A stretch of DNA of 64,000 bases from contig NC_083607.1 of assembly GCF_029168945.1 (NCBI RefSeq), positions 42,393,257 through 42,457,256 of the forward strand, written 5' to 3'. Shown here piece by piece: positions 55,297 to 64,000 of this stretch (position 1 is its first letter; every line of letters starts with the position of its first letter). The notes beneath the pieces were generated by a model. It had not been told where the DNA came from and searched no databases. It saw only the letters and a program-made list of their open reading frames with translations. The stretch is from Cannabis sativa. Its lineage: Eukaryota > Streptophyta > Magnoliopsida > Rosales > Cannabaceae. A program made the position numbers and the translations under genes.

Positions 55297-58200
55297 TCAG
55301 TACATTTCAATTAATCCTAAATTCTGACGGTGCTTTTCGAATGAAGTTACTGCCAAGACTTTGGTGAATGGATCAGCCAAGTTATCTTGCGTATCCACTT
55401 TCTTCACTAGTACATCTCCTCTTGCCACATATTGTCTGATAATATGATACTTTCTTTCTATATGCTTACTTCTCTTGTGGCTCCGAGGTTCCTTACTGTT
55501 TGCTATAGCTCCAGTGTTATCACAAAACAGGACTAGAGGCCTTTCCATTCCAGGAACTACACCAAGACTGGTGAAGAACTTCCTAAGCCAGACAACCTCT
55601 TTAGCTGCTTCAGCCGCAGCTATGTATTCTGCCTCCATGGTAGAATCCGAAATTGCAGTTTGTTTAGCACTTCTCCAAACCACTGCTCCACCCCCAAGAG
55701 TAAACACCATCCCAGATGTAGATTTCCTGTCTTCAAGACATCCCTGGAAATCTGAGTCTGTATAGCCTAAGGGATTTAAAGCACCACCCTTGTAGACTAA
55801 TACATAATCTCTTGTACTCTTTAAGTATTTCAAAATATACTTAACAACATTCCAATGTACCCTTCCTGGATTTGACTGATACCTGCTCACGATTCCAACT
55901 GCATAGCAGATGTCAGGTCTAGTGCATAGCATAGCATACATTAGACTTCCAACTGCAGAAGCATAAGGAATTTTTGCCATGTCTTCTATCTCTTGAGGAT
56001 CAGTAGGACACTGTTCCTTAGATAGACGGATACCATGTCTAGAGGGCATGTTTGCCCCTTTGGTATTGGTCATGGAAAATCTCTCTAGAACTTTGTCAAT
56101 GTAAGCTATTTGAGAGAGAGCAAGGGATCTGTTCTTCCGGTTTCTGACAATCTGAATACCAAGAACATAGGCTGCCTCACCCAAGTCTTTCATGTCGAAC
56201 TGAGTGTCAAGCCATTCCTTGATGTGAGTCATTTTCTTGACATTGTTTCCAATGATCAAAATGTCATCAACATAAAGGACCAGGAATACTACCACTTGGT
56301 TTTCCTTGAGTTGGTAAACACAAGGTTCATCTTCATTCTGATGAAAGCCGTAGGTCTTGATGATCTCATCAAACCTTTTGTTCCATGAGCGAGAAGCTTG
56401 CTTAAGCCCATATATGGACCTATTTAATTTGCAAACTTTATTCTCCTGCCCAGGAAGAACATAACCTTCTGGTTGCTCCATATAGATGGTTTCTTCAAGA
56501 AGCCCATTAAGAAAGGCTGTCTTGACATCCATTTGCCAAATTTCATAATCGAAAGCGGCAGCTATGGAGAGAAGAATTCGGATGGATTTGAGCATGGCAA
56601 CAGGACTAAAAGTTTCCTCATAGTCCACACCTTCTCTTTGGGTATAACCCTTGGCGACCAGTCTAGCTTTAAAAGTTTCGACTTCGCCTCCAGCACCTCT
56701 TTTCTTCTTGTCGACCCATTTACATCCAATTGGACGAAAATCTTCAGGTGGTTCTACATATTCCCAGACTTTGTTCTTTTTCATGGAATCCATTTCTAAA
56801 TCCATACCGGCTGACCATCGCTTCCGTTGCGGACTTGCCATTGCCTGTTTATAGGTCAATGGGTTGTCATCAATACCGTCACCAACGACCATATTGATTT
56901 CACCATCCAAGCCATAACGAGATGGTTTTGTAGAAATCCTCCCACTACGACGAGGAGCGGTGACCTTCTCAACAGGAGCTTTAGTAGTAGTTTTCTCAGT
57001 TGCTACAACTGAGGGAGTGGGATGTTCCTCTTCTTGAGTAGAAGAAGATGGTACATTTAAAGGAACAATATCAGTGAGCATTTCCTCTAATACAATTTCA
57101 CTTTTCGGTTTGTTGTCTTTCATATAGTTATCTTCAAGGAAAGTAGCATTTGTAGAAACAAACACTTTGTTATCCTTGTGACTATAGAATAGTCCACCCC
57201 TAGTCTCTTTAGAATTTCCGACAAACATGCAAACCTCAGTTTGCGATTCCAGTTTGCCTTCTTTCTTTCTTAAGACGTGAGCAGGGCACCCCCAAATCCT
57301 ATAATGGCGCAAACTAGGTGTGCGACCATTCCATAGTTCGACGGGTGTCTTAGGGACTGCTTTAGATGGAACAACATTTAAAATGTCGTTTGCCATTTGA
57401 ATAGCATATCCCCAGAAGGACGTAGACAGAGTTGAGTAACTCAGCATAGACCTAACCATTTCTAAGAGAGTGCGATTTCTTCTTTCTGCAACTCCATTCT
57501 GCTGTGGAGTGCTTGGGGCAGTATATTGAGATTCAATTCCAAGTTCAATTAAATGATCTTTGAACTGCATATCCATATATTCTCCACCCCTATCAGTTCG
57601 CAAGATCTTTAATGTTTTACCTAATTGGTTTTGAGCCAAAGCATGAAATTCCTGAAACTTTTCAAACGTTTCAGATTTCTTTTGCATTAGGTAAAGAAAA
57701 CTATATCTAGAGAAATCGTCAATGAAAGTGACGAAATACTCATAACCTCCTCTGGCTTTTACATTCAGCGGTCCGCAAACATCTGAATGTACTAACCCTA
57801 GGGGTTCTTTGGCACGCTCTCCCTTTGCAGAGAAAGAACGTTTGGTCATTTTTCCTTCTAGGCAAGACTCGCAGACTGGCAATTCTCCTAAGACGACATT
57901 TTTCAATGGACCGTCTTTGGTTAGCCTATTGAGTCTATCAAAACCTATATGACCTAAACGTAAATGACATAGATAAGTTTGATCATCATTATCAATCTCT
58001 TTTCTCTTAAGGCTTCTAGGTTTAGCTACATTGAAAAGTTCAGTATTTAGTGAGATTTGAGTATCAGGTCTTAAAACATAAAGCCCTCGTTCCATGTTTG
58101 CAACACATATATGAAATCCATTACGAGAAATTGAACAATTGGAACTCGAAAAATTCAATATATAAAATTGTGTCTGTAAACATGAAACACTAATCAAGTT

Positions 58201-58311
58201 TCTACTAAAATTAGGAATATATAAAACATTCTCTAAAAGTAAAAACTTTTTAGAATTAAACTTGATTCGGAATTCCTCTTGCTTTAACCGATACCAACTC
58301 GCCATTTCCAA
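55297..58311 (-). CDS. Element B pol: integrase, RT, RNase H (1004 codons open)
   Basis: Integrase: zinc residues H116, H121, C147 and C150 (CHLRLGH...CESC); catalytic D177 (HSDVCGPL), D240 (LRTDRGGEY) and E276 (GVAERRNRT), a D-D-35-E core. RT: KARLVAKGYTQREGVDYEET, MDVKTAFLNGLLEETIYMEQ and YVDD at 56263-56274. RNase H: TDSDFQGCLEDRKSTSGM, DSTMEAEYIAAAEA, FCDNTGAIANS and SKHIERKYHIIRQ. All catalytic residues are present. The first ~18 codons are a frame-shifted start, so the ATG at 58311 is not the true beginning. This is the best-preserved enzyme-coding region in the window and could supply activity in trans to relatives if expressed. Confidence 0.9.
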   Translation of the reverse strand: MEMASWYRLKQEEFRIKFNSKKFLLLENVLYIPNFSRNLISVSCLQTQFYILNFSSSNCSISRNGFHICVANMERGLYVLRPDTQISLNTELFNVAKPRSLKRKEIDNDDQTYLCHLRLGHIGFDRLNRLTKDGPLKNVVLGELPVCESCLEGKMTKRSFSAKGERAKEPLGLVHSDVCGPLNVKARGGYEYFVTFIDDFSRYSFLYLMQKKSETFEKFQEFHALAQNQLGKTLKILRTDRGGEYMDMQFKDHLIELGIESQYTAPSTPQQNGVAERRNRTLLEMVRSMLSYSTLSTSFWGYAIQMANDILNVVPSKAVPKTPVELWNGRTPSLRHYRIWGCPAHVLRKKEGKLESQTEVCMFVGNSKETRGGLFYSHKDNKVFVSTNATFLEDNYMKDNKPKSEIVLEEMLTDIVPLNVPSSSTQEEEHPTPSVVATEKTTTKAPVEKVTAPRRSGRISTKPSRYGLDGEINMVVGDGIDDNPLTYKQAMASPQRKRWSAGMDLEMDSMKKNKVWEYVEPPEDFRPIGCKWVDKKKRGAGGEVETFKARLVAKGYTQREGVDYEETFSPVAMLKSIRILLSIAAAFDYEIWQMDVKTAFLNGLLEETIYMEQPEGYVLPGQENKVCKLNRSIYGLKQASRSWNKRFDEIIKTYGFHQNEDEPCVYQLKENQVVVFLVLYVDDILIIGNNVKKMTHIKEWLDTQFDMKDLGEAAYVLGIQIVRNRKNRSLALSQIAYIDKVLERFSMTNTKGANMPSRHGIRLSKEQCPTDPQEIEDMAKIPYASAVGSLMYAMLCTRPDICYAVGIVSRYQSNPGRVHWNVVKYILKYLKSTRDYVLVYKGGALNPLGYTDSDFQGCLEDRKSTSGMVFTLGGGAVVWRSAKQTAISDSTMEAEYIAAAEAAKEVVWLRKFFTSLGVVPGMERPLVLFCDNTGAIANSKEPRSHKRSKHIERKYHIIRQYVARGDVLVKKVDTQDNLADPFTKVLAVTSFEKHRQNLGLIEMY

Positions 58312-58320
58312 CTTTAAGCT

Positions 58321-58992
58321 TTAACTCATCCGGGTGAAGATTCTCCCAAGTTTCAAGTAACGCAATGAAGAACATACATGGTTAGTAGATCCAGAATCAA
58401 CAATCCAGGAGGATTTGTCGTTCTCTAAAACACATGATTCAAATACAAAAGCATCACCTTCGTTTGAATTGTCTAGAAGCCTGGGACATTGTTCTTCTTT
58501 ATGTCCCTTTCCATTACAATTCGCACATAGAACATGATGTCTGATAATTGTATTTGAAGAAGCAGCTTTGTTAGAGCCCTCATGCTTAATCTTCTTCCTC
58601 TGATTAAAGCTTGCAATGCTAGGAGGTCTCATTGCAATCAGATCCCGCTCATGGGCCCTCAACTCAGACTCGAGTTTGTCCATGTCGGAGGAGTTAGGAT
58701 TGTTCAATAAATAATATAGAACAAAACTATTATACTCCTGAGGAAGACTATAAAGTATGAGTTTTACCCATTGTTCCTTTGATAAATCAATTCCTAGTAG
58801 ATTTGCCTTTTGGAATTTCAGATTCATCAACAATAGGTGCGAGTTAATGCAACTACCAGGATGCATTTTCACACTATTGAGTTCTTTTGCAAAGATACTA
58901 ACTAGGAGTGGATCGGGATGAGGGTTATTCATATTGGCACTACAACAGATCAATAAACAGAAGTAAGGTTTTGGTTCTATAAATTCATACAC
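58321..58992 (-). pseudogene. Element B gag and protease start, frameshifted at its end
   Basis: MNNPHPDPLLVSIFAKELNS starts the gag; as in element A the N-terminal half is missing. LKFQKANLLGIDLSKEQW, a zinc knuckle CANCNGKGHKEEQC and the intact protease site WIVDSGSTNHVCSSL follow. A one-base loss near 58360 throws the frame to a stop at 58321. A second compensating change near 58270 restores it in the pol ORF, so only about 30 codons separate this from an uninterrupted gag-pol. Confidence 0.88.
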
Positions 58993-61487
58993 AGGTTCAG
59001 AAAATAAATAATCACTTATGTTATAAAAATACTAAATCTAACATAGTTTATTTTCCAAGGTTTCCAACGAACTGATACAGTGTCCCGTTTAGGCGAGAGT
59101 CAAAGCATCATCCATTGAATAGAGTTGTCAATTCATCTAAAATGTCAAACATTCTAGCAACCTTTTATTCGATCAAGATTGGAATTCAGCGTTGTCCCGT
59201 TTAGGCGAGAGTCAAGGTAATTCTATCTTATGAGCTTCTACTATTTTTTCGCATTCTTATAAGTCTTACATAGTCGCCACCATTAGGGTGGTCATGAACC
59301 ATATAAATAAACCTATAAGAATACTTATCTTTCGAGATTAAACGGCGCTAACTTGCTAATGAACGTTCCTCCATTAGGGAGGATTACTCACTAAAACAAT
59401 AGCTATGTAAAACCAACAATGGAGATCGAATTTCCTTTGATTAAAGCTCATTATTTAAACATGTATTTTGTTTAATCATTTATATTCCATATCTCAATAA
59501 TGAAATATTACAAATTAAAGTAAAAACTTTAATTAAATTTCAAAAATGGAATAATTTTGAAAAATATCTTATTTAAGTTGTTTAGAAAAATCTAAATACC
59601 CAACTTAAAAATATTCCTCAACCAATGACTTAATTAAATATCACCAATTAAGTAGTAACCACTTAATTTAGAAGATATTCAATTTTAAGTTCCCATATTT
59701 AGAAAATATCAACTTAAAAAATATCTAAAGAATCTTAATAACCAATTTCCAAAATTCCTCAACTTAATTTATAATAGGAAATTCAAAAATATTCAAATCT
59801 AAGTTGATTTGATAGATTTAACTAAATCTCAACTTAAATAGGAATATTTAATGAAATTATAAAATTAAGATTCAGAAAGAATTTATATGGTTATAATTCC
59901 ATATTTAATTAAAAACAAGAAAAATACATATAGCTTTCCAGAATATAACTATTCAAACTATGTTTTTCTTAAAGTAATTTTAAGGAAGAATGAAATTAAT
60001 TATGTTGCTAATCAATTTTTTATTAGGTCAAACTAATATAATTAACCTAGCACAGTTATCCAAATCAGGCAAATGGGCCTTCACAATTGGGGTTGTTCAT
60101 GTGAGGGGGGGCTGGGTCCAGTATGTCGCACCCACTTCTAAGGCTCCCAACTCTCACACAAGGCCCAAAAGAGAGGAATTTAACCTTAAAATGAATAACT
60201 GTTATTAATTGAATAGGCTCACAGCTAAATGAGCCTAAATAAAATCTATCAGTTATGATATTTTATTTAGCAACAACCACCTATATGTATCTATAATAGA
60301 AATTAAACATATAGGCTCACACAGGCATACACATTTGGATGGATCCTATCATGTTGCTAGGTCATACACAGATGAAAGAAGTTTGTAAAAATTACCTGTT
60401 ACAAATTATTTACTTGATCTATCGTCAATTGAACCTTTGGTTAAAACTAGATCATCAGATCTATCATCAAGTTAACCAAGGCAATTTAGATCAAGCAATA
60501 ATAGGTTTTAGAAAACTTACAAACAATCTAAAACACATACTCCTGCAACAAGGTTAGATTTGGATAGTTGGATGTACGATTTATTTAATTTTAAACATTT
60601 ATTTTGAAAATAAAATTAAAATTAAACCTACCATTTTGAAAAATTAGGTTTTGGGTAACCTAAATGTCATTTCAAAATAAATTCCTAACTTTCCTTTTAA
60701 ATTTCATGTTATTTAATAAATTAAATAATAAAATAGAAAATGGTAAATACATACCCTTTTCTTGTTTTACAATTTAATTTAATTAAAAAATAACAAAATT
60801 TAAAAGTTAACAAAAATACTTTATTTCCTCTTTTAAAATTATCATGATTATTATGATCTTACTTTAATTAAGGTCAAGTTACCAAAAAAAATTAATATCT
60901 GACCTTAAAAAAACTAAAATAATCAAATTTTAAAGGAAATAAGAAAAAGGTAAGCAAAACATGATTTTTTTCCTATTTTCAAAATCAAATTACACTAATA
61001 TCTAAAATTAATTTTAAAAAATAAAATTAATTTATTTCTGATAATTAGATTTGAAATTTGAAAAAAAAAAAAATCAACATACAAAACTACACAAAAAATC
61101 GGAATTTAATTCCATAAAATAGCATGAAAAATCGAAAAAATTGGAAAATTGGATGAACTGTACGGATGGCATGCAGTGCATGGCCATCCGCGCGCGTATC
61201 CTGGGTGCTTGACCGAGCAAAAGCTTATTATGTAATCTCTTTTTTTCCAATTTTCAAAAATTCATAACTAATTCAAATTAAATCGAAATCGAGTTCTGTA
61301 AAAAAGTAAATTGCTTAGAATTTTCCAAACTATCCAACAAAAATAATTACAGAATAAGAACAGTAACCATTTTTCCCAGAATTCACAAACAACAATCAAA
61401 CATCAATATGACACTCAAAGCAACATGATACCATCCAAAAAACAAGCAAATCGTTTTAAGTCCAAATTTCTTGCAAGCAAATCAATT
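58993..61487 (-). other. Element B leader, ~2.5 kb, non-coding
   Basis: Contains the duplicated motif with TGTCCCGTTTAGGCGAG (59081-59105 and 59192-59216), and a GC-rich palindromic segment (61150-61205) with GGATGGCATGC and GCATGGCCATCC facing each other. It lacks the AAGATATTTT palindromic array of element A. Small ORFs near 60000-60560 are not coding-like. Confidence 0.7.
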
Positions 61488-61488
61488 A

Positions 61489-61506
61489 CCATGGCTCTGG
61501 TGCCAG
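61489..61506 (-). other. Element B primer-binding site
   Basis: Minus-strand TGGCACCAGAGCCATGG lies next to the 5' LTR end. It is a variant of the tRNA-iMet complement. Confidence 0.78.
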
Positions 61507-61507
61507 T

Positions 61508-63391
61508 TGTTGGAAGTTATTTTACCAGGAACTTAGATCTACTCACAAGTATGTTGATTAAACAACCTAAATATGAACTTCTAAAAACGATATGAAATTA
61601 AACACATAAGAGTATCAGAAATCTTACAGTTATTGCAGCGGAATATATATGTCTCCTCCCACTCAGATCTCTAACCCTTGATTCCTTTCTGTAGCAGAGT
61701 ATAATCAAGATCTGAGCCCCATAGTCCTTCTTTGTTGTCTCTGAAATCTACACAGCCTTCCTCACTATGATTGAGGTATTACTAGATGTGTGTGGGCACT
61801 ACTCTAGCACTTATACATTTCGAAACAGTGAAGGAAGAGAGAGAGAGAGGGTGGCGGCTCAGAGAGAATTTTCTGAGAGAAAATTCTTTCAGAATAAAGC
61901 TGTGAAAAAGTTGTACAGATGTGTGTAACTCTGAAGCCTTTGCCTTCTATTTATAGAAGACCACCAAGGGCTATGATTGACATTTGGAATTGAAAAAATC
62001 AAAGAGAAAAGGAAGCTAAGTGGCCGGCCTAGGCATTGTGGAAACAAGGCTTGCAACTTTTCCAACTTTCCTTTTCCTACACTTGATAGTTTCCTGTTTT
62101 GTGAAAAACTGCCAATTCCATTGTTCAACCACATTAATGACAAATCTAATTATTTAATAATTAAAATTAATTATCAAATAATATATTATCATTTATTTCT
62201 ATTAATAATGAAACTAATTAAAGTTTCCTAATTAATAAATATGCCCTTCAAAATCTCTATTTACTGTTTTGCCCTTAATAAGTGCTAAATTCTCAAATAG
62301 ACAAGTCCATCTTGAGAATTTTTAATTGATTAATTAAAATCAATTAAATGAGTCTTACAAGTAATATCATCTCAACTAGTGAGGGGACCATAGGTCTATA
62401 TATCCGAGCTTCCAATAAGCAGATCTAGAATTTACCACTTAAATTCACTGACTTATTAATTCTTCGTTGAATCCACACATAGAACTCAGGATTGCACTCT
62501 CAGTATATAGAATGCTCTATATGTTCCACCATATAGACACATTATTAGTTATCCATTGTTATAATCCTAATGTGATCAATGATCCTCTATATGGATGATC
62601 TACATTGTAAAGGGACTTAAATTACCGTAACACCCTACAATGTATTTTATCCTTAAAACACTTAACCCTGTATAAATGATATTTCAACTAAGTGAAATGA
62701 GTACTCAATCATTTATCTCGTTTGGTTAAGCTCGAAGGAAATCACCCTTTGCTTACTATTCGCCAGATAGAAGCTATAGATTCCATATTTATGTTAGCGC
62801 TCCCACTCAATTGCACTACCGTGTTCCCAAAATGTATGTATTGCCCAGACTAAAGATTTAGGCTTAACTAACAAATCAAAGAACACGAATAACACTCTTG
62901 AAATTAAGCCTAACCATATCAGGATTTCGATCATGTGATCTAGGATCAACTTATGATATTGAATTGAATAGATGTTTACGGTAAGTTTCAAAATCTAATT
63001 CAAAGTTCAATATCGGTCCATTCCAATGCATACTCCATGCATCCAACCTGAGCTTTACTTTAACCTATGTTCTGGAAAGAACATAACATTTCTCCAAATG
63101 TAAGTAAACTCTGTTGTAGATTGTCATATCAGTGAAACCCAGTGTTCTGATAAATCTAGGAATACTTTATTCACATAGTCATGTTTATTTTCCACTGTGT
63201 TGACAACACAATAAACATGTTCAAGTATGTGAAAGGGGTTTGGATGAATTTATAAATCAAATAGACAAGCAATTGATTAAGTGAACCAAAACATACACAA
63301 GTGAATGAAAAATTACTTCTGTTACTTTATTGATATTGAATAATCTGGATTACATTGAAACAGAGTTTTATTTAGGGCATAAAACCCAACA
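61508..63391 (-). repeat. Element B 5' LTR
   Basis: Plus-strand TGTTGGAAGTTATTTTACC to GGCATAAAACCCAACA, 1884 bp, followed by the duplication AGGAC. The minus-strand TATAAATA is at 61948-61955. Nearly identical to the split 3' LTR. Confidence 0.94.
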
Positions 63392-63396
63392 AGGAC

Positions 63397-64000
63397 AAAC
63401 CTAGCCGAGCTTGGAGATAGATGATAATGTCCAAATCGTGTAAAAGAACCTTTGTGAGTTTGTGTGTGTTGAAGGTGAGTTTGTGTGTGTTGAAGACATA
63501 ATCAAATTCAAACGTATTAAGCAAAGTCATCCAATGTCTAAATAACCTGGTAACAAACTACAAAGTAACCTACAAAATAACCTGAGTAGCAGAGAGAGAC
63601 GTCGTTGCTTGAGATCAAAGTGGTGCACACCTCCATCCTTGCTTGGGAATCGTCCAGCAGCAAAGGCAAAAAAAAGTGACACTCAAAAGACCAATTGAGA
63701 CAAGTTCGTGGTTCACTGAAAAAAGTCAAAAAATTTCAGGAATGCGAACAGCAACAGTAAAGATGAGAGAGAGGAAAAGCGAGGAGGTACCTCCGGCGAA
63801 CTAGCGAACCGTGAGCGTCGGCCTGTGGCAGAGAGAGTGGAGGCTCCGCCTGGGAGCCACTGCCAGCCAGTCACGGTTCAAAGTCTATCTGCCATTAAGT
63901 CCCTAGCTCTCTTCTTTCTCACCGTAATTTATTTTATTTTTCATTTTTTAAATATTTAAATAAAAAAAATTAAATAATTAGTGTAATAATTTTAAAATAA
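63397..64000 (-). other. Unassigned flank, possible host gene 5' region
   Basis: Less AT-rich than the rest of the window. It has a 21-bp tandem duplication containing GTGAGTTTGTGTGTGTTGAA (63454-63495) and a GC-rich, CT-rich stretch at 63700-63900. On the minus strand that stretch looks like a plant 5' UTR and ends in a CGGAG|GTACCT donor-like site near 63790. No ORF over 65 codons and no domain is recognised. Confidence 0.3.

Larger units (their letters stand above)
43049..63391 (-). mobile_element. Copia element B, full-length, split by nested element A
   Basis: The minus-strand element's 5' LTR is at 61508-63391 and its 3' LTR is in two pieces, 43049-44341 and 54682-55267. The perfect target duplication AGGAC lies at 43044-43048 and 63392-63396. 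Without the insert it is about 10.0 kb. It contains a PBS, a ~2.4 kb leader, gag and an almost intact pol. Element A (44342-54676) interrupts the 3' LTR. B therefore inserted first. The clade is not certain; LTR length and RNase H sequence resemble Tork/Angela-type elements. Confidence 0.95.

Noticed and set aside
55475..57012. Several plus-strand ORFs of 60-110 codons
   Set aside because: All lie opposite the intact element B pol frame.

Overview
This is a stretch of a large, AT-rich, repeat-dense plant nuclear genome. Plant-specific gene families (sulfiredoxin, ankyrin/PGG protein), Ty1/Copia and Ty3/Gypsy elements, CACTA-type transposase and several MITE families all point to a eudicot. 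A Rosales species such as one of the Cannabaceae is possible, but that is a guess. There are no operons, CRISPR arrays, rRNA or recognisable tRNA genes. Only one complete host gene can be assembled: a five-exon plastid-type sulfiredoxin on the minus strand (39534-41179). A second host-type gene is a 5'-truncated ankyrin/PGG membrane protein (5545-6957).

Layout. 1-4.9 kb: non-coding repeats, comprising two ~480 bp direct repeats, a 35-bp tandem array with a 175-bp higher-order period, a dispersed GGTTGAC motif and two promoter-like ~890 bp blocks; they may be a decayed long-LTR element. 5.0-7.1 kb: a LINE 3' end, then the ankyrin/PGG remnant with a Tourist-like MITE in its intron. 7.1-10.3 kb: a decayed LTR split by a perfect solo LTR (TSD AAAAT). 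10.3-11.9 kb: a non-autonomous CACTA-like element split by a hAT MITE (8-bp TSD). 12.4-13.3 kb: two adjacent MITEs of one family, with a third at 32.1 kb. 14.6-15.6 kb: the 3' end of a minus-strand Copia. 15.6-24.5 kb: a chromodomain Gypsy element (TSD CGTTC), young by its LTRs but with many frame breaks. 24.5-26.8 kb: a CACTA transposase remnant on the minus strand. 26.8-31.9 kb: a 5'-truncated Copia whose gag first exon seems to lie in the LTR. 32-35.5 kb: AT-rich DNA ending in another Copia-type LTR.

35.6-39.0 kb holds the most unusual object: a complete 3.4 kb LTR element (TSD GGTCA) with a gag ORF and no recognisable pol. In place of pol it carries a degraded piece of an FtsH11-like AAA+ metalloprotease gene plus coding-looking DNA of unknown origin. 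It sits about 530 bp downstream of the sulfiredoxin stop codon. 43.0-63.4 kb is a nested pair of one Copia family: outer element B on the minus strand (TSD AGGAC), with inner element A on the plus strand (TSD AGCGC) inserted inside B's 3' LTR. The solo LTR at 8-9.9 kb belongs to the same family. The last 600 bp may be the 5' region of a host gene that B landed beside.

Four of the five perfect TSDs on LTR insertions come with two LTRs, so the nesting order is secure. Protein calls rest on motifs read by eye; no database search was run.
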